64,000 bases of DNA from Bacillus sp. AFS001701 (GCF_002559405.1 NZ_NTZO01000107.1:1-64000), one strand, 5' to 3'. Shown: positions 11,351 through 19,863, counted from the stretch's first letter. The notes: generated by a model not told the origin, from the sequence alone. Made by a program: numbers and translations.

Positions 11351-11590
11351 GGAAAAGTAAATGGTTACGCGTTACCCAGAGAGAATCACATTGGTGAAAG
11401 TGATTTTAACGGTAGTCATGGAAGTGCCCCCTTGAGTCCTTAGCCGAAAAATACGTTTTAGTAGGCTAGGGCGGTGGAAACCGTTACATTACATGAGTTG
11501 AGATAAATTTATTTTATCTAAACAGAGTGGAACCGCGCATAAAGCGTCTCTGTGTATTTTATGTACACTGGGACGCTTTTTATTTTTTAT
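11351..11590 (+). ncRNA. T-box riboswitch, cysteine specifier
   Basis: The 344-bp gap between gltX and cysE holds a T-box leader. The conserved T-box sequence AGAGTGGAACCGCG lies at 11524-11537. The specifier loop reads GAAGTGCC, giving codon TGC (11425-11427), i.e. uncharged tRNA-Cys. The terminator pairs AAGCGTC (11542-11548) with GACGCTT (11572-11578) before a T run. Uncharged tRNA-Cys binding would favour the antiterminator and transcription of cysE-cysS and downstream genes. I see no clear promoter for it in 11293-11350. Confidence 0.92.
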
Positions 11591-11636
11591 AGAGAAAAAA
11601 TAAAATTCTTAATAAATTCTTTAAGGGGAAATGAAG

Positions 11637-12275
11637 ATGCTAAAGTACATGAAGGAAGATGTAGCGACGATATTTGAACGCGATCCAGCCGCTACTAGCT
11701 ATTTAGAAGTTATTCTTACGTATGCTGGTTTACATGCATTATGGCTTTATCGATTTGCTCATTATTTCTATCGGAAAAAATGGCACTTTATTGCAAGGAG
11801 TATTTCACAGTTTGCTCGTTTTTTAACAGGAATCGAGATTCACCCAGGGGCGAAAATTGGTAGGCGATTTTTTATCGATCATGGAGCAGGAGTCGTAATT
11901 GGAGAAACATGTGAAATAGGTGATGATGTTACGATTTATCAAGGGGTAACATTAGGTGGAACCGGTAAGGAAAAAGGTAAGCGACATCCAACCTTATTGA
12001 GTGGGGTACTAGTAGCTACGGGAGCAAAAGTTCTAGGATCCATCACAATCGGAGAAAATGCAAAAATCGGTGCAAATTCAGTTGTACTAAAGGATGTTCC
12101 AAATAATACTACTGTTGTTGGTATACCTGGTAAGATAGTTGTTCAAGATGGAATTAGAGTAAATAATCAATTTGATCACTGTGATCTACCTGACCCAGTA
12201 GCAGATCGATTACTACAACTAGAAGCGGAATTAGAAGACCTAAGAAGTTTAATGAGAATATCTGAAAGGAAGTAA
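11637..12275 (+). CDS. cysE: CysE, serine O-acetyltransferase
   Basis: First step of cysteine synthesis: serine plus acetyl-CoA gives O-acetylserine. Left-handed beta-helix hexapeptide repeats run from about residue 60 ([21 protein letters not shown]) to about 170, with the catalytic His in FIDHG and the [12 protein letters not shown] loop. I place the start at ATG 11637, 8 nt after AAGGGG (11623-11628); an ATG at 11631 would leave only 2 nt. 212 aa. First gene under the cysteine T-box. Confidence 0.94.
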   Translation: MLKYMKEDVATIFERDPAATSYLEVILTYAGLHALWLYRFAHYFYRKKWHFIARSISQFARFLTGIEIHPGAKIGRRFFIDHGAGVVIGETCEIGDDVTIYQGVTLGGTGKEKGKRHPTLLSGVLVATGAKVLGSITIGENAKIGANSVVLKDVPNNTTVVGIPGKIVVQDGIRVNNQFDHCDLPDPVADRLLQLEAELEDLRSLMRISERK

Positions 12276-12279
12276 AACT

Positions 12280-13680
12280 ATGGCAATTCAAATTTATAAT
12301 ACATTAACAAGGAATAAAGAAGATTTTAAGCCGATAGAAGAAGGCAAGGTCAAAATGTATGTATGTGGACCTACTGTATATAACTATATTCACATTGGTA
12401 ATGCAAGACCTGCTATTGTTTTTGATACAGTAAGACGCTATTTTGAATATCGTGGATACGAAGTGAACTATGTTTCAAATTTCACTGATGTTGATGATAA
12501 GTTAATTAAAGCAGCAAATGAATTAGGTTCAGATGTTCCAACTATAGCAGATCGTTTTATTAATGCATATTTTGAAGATGTTCAAGCGCTAGGTTGCAAA
12601 ACAGCTACGAATCATCCTCGTGTAATGGATAATATGGATATTATTATTGAGTTTATCGATGAGCTTGTAAAAAAAGGTTATGCATATGAATCCGAAGGTG
12701 ATGTTTACTTCAAAACAAAGGAATTTGATGGTTACGGTAAGCTATCACACCAATCAATTGAAGACCTTCGAATTGGTGAAAGAATTGAAGTTGGCGAAAA
12801 GAAAGAAGATCCATTAGATTTTGCTTTATGGAAATCAGCTAAACCAGGAGAAATATTCTGGGAAAGTCCATGGGGGAAAGGTAGACCAGGATGGCATATT
12901 GAATGCTCAGCAATGGCAAAGAAATACCTTGGAGAAACAATTGATATACATGCTGGCGGTCAAGATTTATCTTTTCCACACCATGAGAATGAAATCGCTC
13001 AGTCAGAAGCTTTAAGCGGGAAAACTTTTTCAAATTATTGGATGCATAATGGATACATCAATATCGACAACGAAAAAATGTCTAAGTCATTAGGTAACTT
13101 TGTATTAGTACATGACATTATAAAAATCGTTGATCCTATGTTATTACGTTTCTTCTTGTTATCAGTGCATTATCGTCACCCAATTAACTATAGCGAAGAA
13201 CTTTTACAAGAAGCTAGAAATGGTTTTGAACGTATTAAAACGGCATATCAAAATAGTAAGCATCGTTTAGAAAGCAGTACTAATTTAACAGAAGATGACA
13301 ATAAGTGGTTAAAAGAAATAGCAGATGAAAAAACCGTCTTCACAAAAGTAATGGATGATGACTTTAATACAGCTAATGCAATTTCTGTTTTATATCAATT
13401 AGCTAAATTGGCAAATCAATATTTACTAGAGACACATACTTCTACGAATGTATTAAATCAATTAGTAGCAACTTTTGATGAATTATCAAATGTACTAGGC
13501 ATTACACTAGTTAAAGAAGAAACAATGTTAGATGATGAAATCGAAGCATTAATTCAAAAACGTACAGACGCACGTAAAAATCGTGATTTTGCATTAGCGG
13601 ACCAAATTCGTGACCAATTAAAAGAAATGAATATAATCATTGAAGATACTCCGCAAGGTATTCGCTGGAAAAGAGGATAA
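12280..13680 (+). CDS. cysS: Cysteinyl-tRNA synthetase
   Basis: Charges tRNA-Cys. The zinc ligand C29 (YVCGPT), the HIGH-type HIGNARP motif, the WHIECS zinc segment and KMSKS ([11 protein letters not shown]) are all present. 466 aa. Starts 4 nt after cysE and shares its T-box, so uncharged tRNA-Cys raises both cysteine synthesis and its charging enzyme. Confidence 0.97.
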   Translation: MAIQIYNTLTRNKEDFKPIEEGKVKMYVCGPTVYNYIHIGNARPAIVFDTVRRYFEYRGYEVNYVSNFTDVDDKLIKAANELGSDVPTIADRFINAYFEDVQALGCKTATNHPRVMDNMDIIIEFIDELVKKGYAYESEGDVYFKTKEFDGYGKLSHQSIEDLRIGERIEVGEKKEDPLDFALWKSAKPGEIFWESPWGKGRPGWHIECSAMAKKYLGETIDIHAGGQDLSFPHHENEIAQSEALSGKTFSNYWMHNGYINIDNEKMSKSLGNFVLVHDIIKIVDPMLLRFFLLSVHYRHPINYSEELLQEARNGFERIKTAYQNSKHRLESSTNLTEDDNKWLKEIADEKTVFTKVMDDDFNTANAISVLYQLAKLANQYLLETHTSTNVLNQLVATFDELSNVLGITLVKEETMLDDEIEALIQKRTDARKNRDFALADQIRDQLKEMNIIIEDTPQGIRWKRG

Positions 13681-13684
13681 CTTC

Positions 13685-14101
13685 ATGATTGAAAGTAACC
13701 AAAATATTGATGCTAAACAACTAAACAGTTTAGCACTTGCTTATATAGGTGATGCTGTATATGAAATTTATGTACGTCATCACCTCCTTGAAAAAGGGAC
13801 AGTAAGACCTAATCAACTTCACCGAGCAGCAACAAGATTTGTTTCTGCGAAAGGACAAGCTAAAGTAATTAGAGAAATGCTTTTTACAGAGATACTGTCA
13901 GATGAAGAAGTTGCGGTCGTTAAAAGGGGCCGTAATGCAAAGTCAGGAACTGTACCAAAAAATACGGATGTACAAACATATCGATACGCAACCGCAATGG
14001 AAGCGTTAATTGGGTACCATTATTTATTAAAAAATGAAGATAGACTCAATACAATTGTAGATTTTGCGATTCAATATATTGAGAACGATAAAGGAGCATA
14101 A
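13685..14101 (+). CDS. mrnC: Mini-ribonuclease III
   Basis: Dimeric RNase III-like enzyme without a double-stranded-RNA-binding domain; matures 23S rRNA ends in B. subtilis. The catalytic helix [16 protein letters not shown] and the later segment [19 protein letters not shown] match the family. 138 aa from ATG 13685, with AGAGG (13672-13676) in the end of cysS; longer in-frame starts upstream lie inside cysS. Confidence 0.94.
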   Translation: MIESNQNIDAKQLNSLALAYIGDAVYEIYVRHHLLEKGTVRPNQLHRAATRFVSAKGQAKVIREMLFTEILSDEEVAVVKRGRNAKSGTVPKNTDVQTYRYATAMEALIGYHYLLKNEDRLNTIVDFAIQYIENDKGA

Positions 14102-14102
14102 T

Positions 14103-14846
14103 ATGTCTGAGGAATTTATTATTGGACGTAATCCAGTTATGGAAGCAATACGTTCAGGTCGTGATATAAATAAAATTTGGGTTAGTGAAGGAGCTAATAA
14201 AGGTCAAATCCATAAACTTTTAGAATTAGCTAACCAAAACAAAGTGATCGTTCAAACTGCACCAAACAAGAAATTAGATGGAATGGTTAAAGGTAACCAC
14301 CAAGGGGTTGTAGCGCAAGTAGCTGCATATGAATACGTGGAAATTGATGATTTGTTTGAAGTGGCTAATAGCCGAAATGAACAACCGTTCTTCTTAATTC
14401 TTGATGAAATTGAAGATCCTCATAATTTAGGCTCAATTATGAGAACTGCAGATGCAGTTGGTGCTCATGGAATCATTATTCCAAAGAGAAGAGCGGTAGG
14501 TTTAACTTCAGCGGTTGCTAAGGCTTCTACTGGAGCAATTGAATATATTCCAGTAGCAAGAGTAACGAACTTAGCAAGAACTATAGATGAATTAAAAGAA
14601 AGAGGAGTTTGGATTTTTGGTACAGATGCAAAAGGTGCTGATGACTATCGAAACATGGATGGCCAAATTTCTCTTGGGTTAATTATTGGTAGCGAAGGTA
14701 AAGGCATGAGCAGGATCTTAAAGGAAAAATGTGATTTCCTAATTAAGTTACCAATGGTCGGTAAAGTTACATCTTTAAATGCGTCTGTTGCGGCTAGTCT
14801 ATTAATGTATGAAATACATCGTAAGAGACACCCGCTTGGATCATAA
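14103..14846 (+). CDS. rlmB: RlmB-type 23S rRNA 2'-O-methyltransferase
   Basis: SPOUT-class TrmH-family methyltransferase that modifies 23S rRNA ribose 2'-OH. It has an N-terminal substrate-binding domain, then the knotted catalytic domain with EDPHNLGSIMRTADA, IGSEGKGM and KLPMVGKVTSLNASVA. 247 aa. Start ATG 14103 after AAAGGAG (14090-14095); it follows mrnC directly. Confidence 0.94.
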   Translation: MSEEFIIGRNPVMEAIRSGRDINKIWVSEGANKGQIHKLLELANQNKVIVQTAPNKKLDGMVKGNHQGVVAQVAAYEYVEIDDLFEVANSRNEQPFFLILDEIEDPHNLGSIMRTADAVGAHGIIIPKRRAVGLTSAVAKASTGAIEYIPVARVTNLARTIDELKERGVWIFGTDAKGADDYRNMDGQISLGLIIGSEGKGMSRILKEKCDFLIKLPMVGKVTSLNASVAASLLMYEIHRKRHPLGS

Positions 14847-15360
14847 AAAGAAAGAGATTCTTATTGTAGATGGTTATAACATGATTGGAGCTTGGCCGAA
14901 TCTTAGAAAACTTCGAGAAATTGACTTTGATAAATCACGTGATTATCTAATTACTCAACTTGCTGAGTATAAGGCATACACAGGGATGTATATAATTGTT
15001 GTATTTGATGCTCATTTTGTAAATGGAATCGAAAAGGTCGACAAGAATTCCAAGGTCGAAGTAATTTTTACTCGGAAAAACCAAACGGCTGATGAAAAAA
15101 TTGAAAAACTTGCAATTGAGCTTCGTCATGTTAACCATCATATTTATGTTGCGACATCTGACTTTACTGAGCAATGGCAAATATTTGGACAAGGTGCACT
15201 TCGTATACCTGCAATGGAACTTTATCGATCGGTTACTCAAAATAAAAAAATGATAAGTAGTCGAATTAGTGAAATACCTGATCAAAGACTGACGATTAGT
15301 AAGACTTTAAATTCGAAACAAACAGAAATTTTAGAAAAATGGCGAAGAGGGGAACGATGA
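14836..15360 (+). CDS. rae1: Rae1/YacP, ribosome-associated A-site endonuclease
   Basis: NYN-domain (PIN-like) endoribonuclease that cleaves mRNA in the ribosomal A site. The opening ILIVDGYNMIGAW and acidic segments (IVVFDAH, TADEKIEKLA, ATSDFTEQ) match the family; it ends with the typical basic EKWRRGE tail. The start is uncertain: I use TTG 14836, which overlaps rlmB by 11 nt; an ATG at 14809 is the other option. Neither has a clear Shine-Dalgarno sequence. 174 aa. Confidence 0.87.
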   Translation: MDHKKKEILIVDGYNMIGAWPNLRKLREIDFDKSRDYLITQLAEYKAYTGMYIIVVFDAHFVNGIEKVDKNSKVEVIFTRKNQTADEKIEKLAIELRHVNHHIYVATSDFTEQWQIFGQGALRIPAMELYRSVTQNKKMISSRISEIPDQRLTISKTLNSKQTEILEKWRRGER

Positions 15361-15364
15361 CTTA

Positions 15365-15393
15365 TTGTTTCCTTCTTCTTTGTGCTGTATAAT
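15365..15393 (+). promoter_or_regulatory. sigH promoter
   Basis: TTGTTT (15365-15370), 17 bp, perfect TATAAT (15388-15393), immediately after the rae1 stop codon and 20 nt before the sigH ribosome site. SigA type; sigH is also AbrB-repressed in B. subtilis, but I cannot identify an AbrB site by eye. Confidence 0.7.
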
Positions 15394-15425
15394 TTAATTA
15401 AATTCTTTGGTCGGAGGTGCTAATT

Positions 15426-16076
15426 TTGAACGTTGAACAGGAATTGAAGCTAATGATAGAGTATGGACCTTTAGAAGATGAGGTAATTCTCGAATATGTT
15501 CGAGAGGGTGATCAAGAGGCACTAACATTTTTAATTCAAAAGTACCGAAATTTCGTTAAAGCAAAGTCTAGGTCTTATTTCCTAATAGGAGCTGACCGTG
15601 AAGACATCATTCAAGAAGGTATGATTGGATTATACAAAGCAATTCGTGATTACAAAGAAGATAAACTTTCGTCCTTCAAGGCGTTTGCAGAATTATGCAT
15701 TACAAGACAAATTATCACAGCGATTAAAACAGCAACTAGACAAAAGCACATCCCATTAAATTCTTATGTTTCATTGGACAAGCCAATTTACGATGAGGAA
15801 TCTGATCGTACATTACTGGATGTTTTAACAGAAACAAAAAACATGGATCCAGAGGAACTTGTTATCAATCAAGAAGAAAATGTGGACATAGAGCTTAAAA
15901 TGTCTGAATTATTAAGCGATTTAGAAAGAAAAGTATTATCACTCTATTTAGATGGTCGATCTTACCAAGAAATATCAGAAGAGTTAAACAGACATGTAAA
16001 ATCGATTGATAATGCTTTACAAAGAGTGAAAAGAAAGCTTGAAAGATATATGGAAATTAGAGAACTATCAGTTTAA
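15426..16076 (+). CDS. sigH: Sigma-H, early sporulation/stationary-phase sigma factor
   Basis: Alternative sigma factor for entry into sporulation and competence. Region 2 (YRNFVKAKSRSYFLIGADREDIIQE...) and region 4 (RSYQEISEELNRHVKSIDNALQRVKRKL) are nearly the same as those of B. subtilis. The start is TTG 15426, 6 nt after GGAGGTG (15413-15419); the GTG at 15417 is inside the ribosome site. 216 aa. Its presence fits an endospore-former. Confidence 0.96.
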   Translation: MNVEQELKLMIEYGPLEDEVILEYVREGDQEALTFLIQKYRNFVKAKSRSYFLIGADREDIIQEGMIGLYKAIRDYKEDKLSSFKAFAELCITRQIITAIKTATRQKHIPLNSYVSLDKPIYDEESDRTLLDVLTETKNMDPEELVINQEENVDIELKMSELLSDLERKVLSLYLDGRSYQEISEELNRHVKSIDNALQRVKRKLERYMEIRELSV

Positions 16077-16092
16077 TTAGATCAAAGAAATT

Positions 16093-16129
16093 CCCTTGTA
16101 AATCATAATAATATATAGGAATACAAGGG
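16093..16129 (+). terminator. Hairpin after sigH
   Basis: CCCTTGTA (16093-16100) pairs with TACAAGGG (16122-16129) over a 21-nt AT-rich loop. The T run behind it is short, so it may be a weak terminator or a processing stem. Confidence 0.5.
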
Positions 16130-16141
16130 TTTAGAATGAAT

Positions 16142-16170
16142 TTGACAGTTTATATTTCACATGGTACATT
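16142..16170 (+). promoter_or_regulatory. Promoter of rpmG-secE
   Basis: Perfect TTGACA (16142-16147), 17-bp spacer, TACATT (16165-16170), 40 nt upstream of the rpmG start and downstream of the sigH hairpin. Confidence 0.65.
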
Positions 16171-16209
16171 CTAATTGGATAATTATAGATGAATTAGGCT
16201 GGTGTCACC

Positions 16210-16356
16210 ATGAGAAAAAAAGTTGTCCTGTCGTGCACTAATTGCAATAATAGAAATTACTCCACGATGAAGAATTCCTCTTCTGTAGAACGTTTGGAGA
16301 TGAAAAAGTTTTGTAAAACGTGCAACGAGCATACTACACATAAAGAAACAAAATAA
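16210..16356 (+). CDS. rpmG: Ribosomal protein L33, zinc-binding form
   Basis: 48-aa protein starting [17 protein letters not shown], with CxxC pairs C9/C12 and C35/C38, so it is a zinc (C+) paralogue. Found next to secE and nusG as in other Bacillaceae. The ribosome site is poor (AGGCTGGTG). In B. subtilis the equivalent copy is the less-used L33 gene; which copy dominates here cannot be told. Confidence 0.93.
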   Translation: MRKKVVLSCTNCNNRNYSTMKNSSSVERLEMKKFCKTCNEHTTHKETK

Positions 16357-16483
16357 ATGAAGTAAGATAAATGATAATTGCGAATGTCCTTATTCTATTT
16401 ATAAACTAAAGATCATGCACTAATTTTTGGACAAGACGGACGTTTCGTAAATCTCTAAACTAGTATATATGGGGGTTGCATCT

Positions 16484-16666
16484 GTGGGTCGTATCGGTAA
16501 GTTTTTTCGCGAAGTAAAAAGTGAAATGAAAAAAGTTTCATGGCCTAAACGTAAAGAATTAGTTAATTCTACAGTTACAGTATTAGCTACAGTTTTGTTC
16601 TTTGTAGTATTCTTCGCTGTAATTGACACAGGACTTTCTAAACTAATTCGACTTATTCTTGAATAA
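16484..16666 (+). CDS. secE: SecE, preprotein translocase subunit
   Basis: Single-span essential partner of SecY. The amphipathic N-terminal helix (FFREVKSEMKKVSWPKRKEL) and one membrane span (VTVLATVLFFVVFFAVI) are visible. The start is GTG 16484, about 8 nt after GGGGG (16471-16475); an in-frame ATG at 16469 overlaps that ribosome site. 60 aa, matching the family. Confidence 0.93.
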   Translation: MGRIGKFFREVKSEMKKVSWPKRKELVNSTVTVLATVLFFVVFFAVIDTGLSKLIRLILE

Positions 16667-16703
16667 GTTAAAACTAATTGTGCTATAATGAGTGATAATG
16701 TTT

Positions 16704-16730
16704 AAAAAAAAGCCCGGTGACGGGTTTTTT
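16704..16730 (+). terminator. Terminator-like hairpin between secE and nusG
   Basis: A run, CCCG (16713-16716), GTGA tetraloop, CGGG (16721-16724), T6. It lies 37 nt after secE and about 50 nt before nusG. An extended -10 like sequence (TGCTATAAT, ending 16689) just upstream could give a short attenuated transcript. Confidence 0.65.
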
Positions 16731-16751
16731 AATTTGCAAAGAAAGTTGACC

Positions 16752-16775
16752 GGGGAGGGAAGGACAAGTAGTCCT
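16752..16775 (+). promoter_or_regulatory. nusG Shine-Dalgarno plus spacer hairpin
   Basis: The strong ribosome site GGGGAGGGA (16752-16760) ends 20 nt before the nusG ATG, too far for normal initiation. The spacer contains AGGAC (16761-16765) / GTCCT (16771-16775), a 5-bp stem with a 5-nt loop. Folded, it leaves only about 6 nt between the site and the ATG. The start cannot move upstream, because an in-frame TAG lies at 16769-16771. Confidence 0.6.
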
Positions 16776-16780
16776 CTAAC

Positions 16781-17314
16781 ATGGAAAAAAGATGGTATGT
16801 AGTTCATACTTACTCAGGATATGAGAATAAAGTAAAAGCGAATTTAGAAAAACGTGTAGAAACAATGGGAATGCAGGATAAAATTTTCCGTGTAATCGTT
16901 CCAGAAGAATCAGAAGTAGAAATGAAGAACGGTAAAGAGAAAGTAACGAAACGTAAAGTGTTTCCGGGTTATGTATTAGTTGAACTAGTCATGACTGATG
17001 ATTCTTGGTATGTAGTTCGAAATACACCGGGAGTAACTGGTTTCGTTGGTTCAGCTGGTTCTGGTTCAAAACCAACCCCACTTTTAGAAGAAGAAATTAC
17101 ACATATTCTAAAACATATGGGTCTAGATGAACAAACAATTGATTTTGATTTAGATGTAAATGAAGTCGTTCGTTTAAAAGAAGGTCCATTTGCAAATTAT
17201 ACTGGATCAATTAAAGAAATTGATTTCGAAAAGAAAAAAGTGACTGTATTAGTAGAATTCTTTAATAAAGAAACACCGGTAGAGCTGGATTTACATCTTA
17301 TTGAAAAATTATAA
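16781..17314 (+). CDS. nusG: NusG, transcription elongation factor
   Basis: Binds RNA polymerase to control pausing. The N-terminal NGN domain (WYVVHTYSGYENKVKANLEKR) and the C-terminal KOW domain (VVRLKEGPFANYTGSIKEI) are both complete. 177 aa. The start is fixed by homology (MEKxWYVVHT). Translation initiation looks unusual; see the spacer hairpin directly upstream. Confidence 0.96.
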   Translation: MEKRWYVVHTYSGYENKVKANLEKRVETMGMQDKIFRVIVPEESEVEMKNGKEKVTKRKVFPGYVLVELVMTDDSWYVVRNTPGVTGFVGSAGSGSKPTPLLEEEITHILKHMGLDEQTIDFDLDVNEVVRLKEGPFANYTGSIKEIDFEKKKVTVLVEFFNKETPVELDLHLIEKL

Positions 17315-17323
17315 TACAAGACC

Positions 17324-17352
17324 TTGCATTTTTATTTTGAAAATGTTAGACT
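17324..17352 (+). promoter_or_regulatory. Candidate rplK promoter
   Basis: TTGCAT (17324-17329), 17 bp, TAGACT (17347-17352) with a TG extension before the -10. It starts right after nusG. The rest of the 169-nt gap is leader, including two copies of AATATGCAT (17363-17371, 17401-17409). Confidence 0.4.
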
Positions 17353-17429
17353 TTTAAAGGTCAATATGCATCGAAAAGATGATATTAACTTCTGTATAAG
17401 AATATGCATGTAAATGCAAAACGATATGA

Positions 17430-17459
17430 GTGGGAGGGCGTAAAACCCCATTACCACAT
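17430..17459 (+). promoter_or_regulatory. Candidate L1 binding site upstream of rplK
   Basis: GTGGGAGGG, 14 nt, ACCACAT. The GTGG/CCAC ends can pair. An almost identical arrangement precedes rplA (17982-18009). Duplication just upstream of the L11 and L1 genes is what a repressor site for L1 autogenous control would look like; that role is inferred. Confidence 0.5.
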
Positions 17460-17483
17460 CACGGACTTAAGGAGGTGTGTCTC

Positions 17484-17909
17484 GTGGCTAAAAAAGTAAT
17501 TAAAATGGTAAAATTGCAAATTCCTGCAGGAAAAGCAAACCCAGCACCACCGGTTGGTCCTGCACTAGGACAAGCAGGTGTTAACATCATGGGATTCTGT
17601 AAAGAGTTCAACGCTCGTACAGCTGACCAAGCTGGTCTAATCATTCCTGTTGAAATCACTGTATTCGAAGATCGTTCGTTTACATTCATTACGAAAACTC
17701 CTCCTGCTGCTGTTCTTCTTAAAGTAGCGGCTGGTATTGAGTCTGGTTCTGGTGAACCGAATCGTAAAAAAGTAGCAACAGTAAAACGCGACAAAGTGCG
17801 TGAGATTGCTGAACAAAAAATGCCTGACTTAAATGCTGCTTCTGTTGAAGCTGCTATGCGTATGGTAGAAGGTACTGCACGTAGTATGGGTATCGTTATT
17901 GAAGACTAA
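17484..17909 (+). CDS. rplK: Ribosomal protein L11
   Basis: Large-subunit protein at the GTPase-associated centre, also needed for the RelA stringent response. The proline-rich switch [21 protein letters not shown] and the rRNA-binding C-terminal domain are intact. The start is GTG 17484 after TTAAGGAGGTG (17468-17477); a longer reading from upstream would run through the leader motif. 141 aa, standard. Confidence 0.97.
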   Translation: MAKKVIKMVKLQIPAGKANPAPPVGPALGQAGVNIMGFCKEFNARTADQAGLIIPVEITVFEDRSFTFITKTPPAAVLLKVAAGIESGSGEPNRKKVATVKRDKVREIAEQKMPDLNAASVEAAMRMVEGTARSMGIVIED

Positions 17910-17937
17910 TCCCATCTTCAATAAGGTGTGATTGAGG

Positions 17938-17975
17938 AGGTTGCGAACATCATTTGATGTGTTTTATCGCAACCT
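17938..17975 (+). promoter_or_regulatory. Long hairpin between rplK and rplA
   Basis: AGGTTGCGA (17938-17946) pairs with TCGCAACCT (17967-17975), and inside it ACATCA/TGATGT (17947-17960) pairs with a 2-nt centre, leaving one 6-nt bulge. It is followed by TTTATT. It may be a partial terminator or RNA-processing site setting the L11:L1 ratio. Confidence 0.55.
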
Positions 17976-17981
17976 TTATTC

Positions 17982-18009
17982 GTGGGAGGAAAATCCGTTA
18001 AAACCACAT
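17982..18009 (+). promoter_or_regulatory. Candidate L1 binding site upstream of rplA
   Basis: GTGGGAGG (17982-17989), then ACCACAT (18003-18009), 15 nt before the rplA start. Second copy of the motif at 17430-17459. The overlap with the ribosome site region fits translational repression by L1. Confidence 0.5.
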
Positions 18010-18024
18010 TAGGAGGAATAAAAC

Positions 18025-18714
18025 ATGGCTAACAAAGGTAAAAAATACCAAGAAGCTATTAAATTAGTAGATCGTACAGCTGTTTACGCAGTAAACGAAG
18101 CTGTTGAACTTGTTAAAAAGACTACAACTGTTAACTTTGATGCAACAGTTGAAGTAGCATTCCGATTAGGAGTAGATCCAAAGAAAGCTGACCAACAAAT
18201 TCGTGGTGCAGTAGTTCTTCCACACGGTACTGGTAAAGTGCAACGTGTATTAGTATTCGCTAAAGGTGAAAAAGCTAAAGAAGCTGAAGCTGCTGGTGCT
18301 GATTTCGTAGGCGATGCTGACATGATTAACAAAATCCAACAAGGTTGGTTCGATTTTGATGTAGTAGTAGCAACTCCAGACATGATGGCTGAAGTTGGTA
18401 AATTAGGACGTGTATTAGGACCTAAAGGTTTAATGCCAAACCCGAAAACAGGTACAGTTACATTTGACGTAACTAAAGCTGTTAACGAAATCAAAGCTGG
18501 TAAAGTTGAATACCGTGTTGATAAAGCTGGTAACATTCACGTACCAATCGGTAAAGTATCTTTCGAAAACGAAAAGTTAGTAGAAAACTTTACAACAATC
18601 TTTGAAACTATGGTAAAAGTTAAACCTGCTGCTGCTAAAGGAACATACATGAAGAACGTAGCAATTACTTCAACTATGGGCCCTGGTATCAAAGTAGATC
18701 CAGCAAGTTTCTAA
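18025..18714 (+). CDS. rplA: Ribosomal protein L1
   Basis: Forms the L1 stalk that releases deacylated tRNA, and is an autogenous translational repressor in many bacteria. The family motif [23 protein letters not shown] is present in mid-protein. 229 aa, full length. Ribosome site AGGAGG in ATTAGGAGGAATAAAACATG. Confidence 0.97.
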   Translation: MANKGKKYQEAIKLVDRTAVYAVNEAVELVKKTTTVNFDATVEVAFRLGVDPKKADQQIRGAVVLPHGTGKVQRVLVFAKGEKAKEAEAAGADFVGDADMINKIQQGWFDFDVVVATPDMMAEVGKLGRVLGPKGLMPNPKTGTVTFDVTKAVNEIKAGKVEYRVDKAGNIHVPIGKVSFENEKLVENFTTIFETMVKVKPAAAKGTYMKNVAITSTMGPGIKVDPASF

Positions 18715-18728
18715 GATAAAAAACAAAG

Positions 18729-18757
18729 TTGACAATTCGACAAGAACTCTCTATAAT
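18729..18757 (+). promoter_or_regulatory. rplJ-rplL promoter
   Basis: Consensus SigA promoter: TTGACA (18729-18734), 17 bp, TATAAT (18752-18757), 15 nt after the rplA stop codon. One of the strongest promoters in the window. Confidence 0.85.
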
Positions 18758-18764
18758 GGAGATT

Positions 18765-18892
18765 GTCTTGCTAATTAAATAGACTACCGTAGACAGTAGG
18801 TGCTTAAGCTTAATATCCTACCGAGGTGTATAACTGATAAATTCGTGCATATACAACCTCCATGTCTTTTTTAAAAAGTTCGTGGAGGTTTT
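18765..18892 (+). ncRNA. L10 leader with attenuator
   Basis: Autoregulatory leader bound by the L10(L12)4 complex in Bacillus. The region 18781-18835 has the paired elements of the L10 leader (GACAGTAGG ... CCTAC). A hairpin, AACCTCCA (18855-18862) / TGGAGGTT (18883-18890), follows with a short T run and would act as the terminator that the bound complex stabilises. Confidence 0.82.
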
Positions 18893-18946
18893 GCTATGGT
18901 TACACTTTTGCGGTATACACACAAAAATCCACAGGAGGTGTAATAA

Positions 18947-19447
18947 ATGAGCGCAGTATTAGAAGCTAAAAAACAAGTTGTATCTGAAGTAGCTGCTAAA
19001 TTACGTGATAGTAAATCAACAATTGTTGTTGACTACCGTGGTTTAAATGTTGCTGAAGTAACTGAATTACGTAAGCAATTACGTGAAGCTGGCGTTGAGT
19101 TCAAAGTTTACAAAAACACTTTAACTCGTCGTGCTGCTGAAGAGGCTGGCTTAGCTGGTTTAAACGAATCATTAACTGGTCCAAACGCAATCGCGTTTAG
19201 TACGGAGGATGTAATTGCTCCTGCTAAAGTAATCAATGATTTCGCTAAAAAACACGAAGCTTTAGAAATTAAAGCTGGTGTAATCGAAGGAAACGTTGCT
19301 ACTGTTGAAGAAGTTAAAGCTCTTGCTGAACTTCCATCTCGCGAAGGTTTACTTTCTATGTTGCTTAGCGTGCTACAAGCACCAATCCGCAACTTCGCTC
19401 TTGCAACTAAAGCAGTTGCAGAACAAAAAGAAGAACAAGGCGCTTAA
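18947..19447 (+). CDS. rplJ: Ribosomal protein L10
   Basis: Base of the L7/L12 stalk. The N-terminal domain contains TIVVDYRGL and [10 protein letters not shown], and the C-terminal helix carries the L12-binding region. 166 aa. Start ATG after AGGAGGTG. It controls its own operon through the leader upstream. Confidence 0.97.
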   Translation: MSAVLEAKKQVVSEVAAKLRDSKSTIVVDYRGLNVAEVTELRKQLREAGVEFKVYKNTLTRRAAEEAGLAGLNESLTGPNAIAFSTEDVIAPAKVINDFAKKHEALEIKAGVIEGNVATVEEVKALAELPSREGLLSMLLSVLQAPIRNFALATKAVAEQKEEQGA

Positions 19448-19503
19448 TGCCAAGATCGCTTAAAATATATAATTTAAAGGTATAAACAAGGAGGAAATTA
19501 ACA

Positions 19504-19863
19504 ATGACTAAAGAACAAATCATTGAAGCAGTTAAAAACATGACTGTATTAGAATTAAATGACTTAGTAAAAGCAATCGAAGAAGAGTTCGGCGTAACTG
19601 CTGCTGCTCCTGTAGCTATGATGGGTGGCGCTGTAGAAGCTGCTGCTGAGCAAACTGAATTTGATTTAGTATTAGCTAGCCCTGGCGACCAAAAAATCAA
19701 AGTAATCAAAGTTGTTCGTGAATTAACTGGTTTAGGATTAAAAGAAGCTAAAGAATTAGTTGACAACACTCCTAAAGCAATTAAAGAAGGAATCAGCAAA
19801 GAAGAAGCTGAAGAAATGAAAGCTAAACTTGAAGAAGTTGGCGCTAACGTAGAAGTTAAGTAA
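19504..19863 (+). CDS. rplL: Ribosomal protein L7/L12
   Basis: Stalk protein that recruits elongation factors. The N-terminal dimerisation helices, an alanine-rich hinge (about 37-52) and a C-terminal factor-binding domain ([19 protein letters not shown]) are present. 119 aa. Ribosome site AAGGAGG. Confidence 0.97.
   Translation: MTKEQIIEAVKNMTVLELNDLVKAIEEEFGVTAAAPVAMMGGAVEAAAEQTEFDLVLASPGDQKIKVIKVVRELTGLGLKEAKELVDNTPKAIKEGISKEEAEEMKAKLEEVGANVEVK

Noticed and set aside
15417-15425. GTG start for sigH and, similarly, upstream in-frame starts for rplV (36245), rplR (40774), rpmC (37670), mcsA (744) and cysE (11631)
   Set aside because: Each lies in or against its Shine-Dalgarno sequence or inside the previous gene; the starts given have proper spacing and match homologous N-termini.
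16684-16689. TATAAT as a nusG promoter
   Set aside because: A terminator-like hairpin begins 15 nt later, so a transcript from here would probably end at once; kept only as a remark.
17459-19392. Long minus-strand open frames opposite rplK, rplA, rplJ and rplL
   Set aside because: Mirror frames of highly codon-biased genes; no ribosome sites and no recognisable domains.
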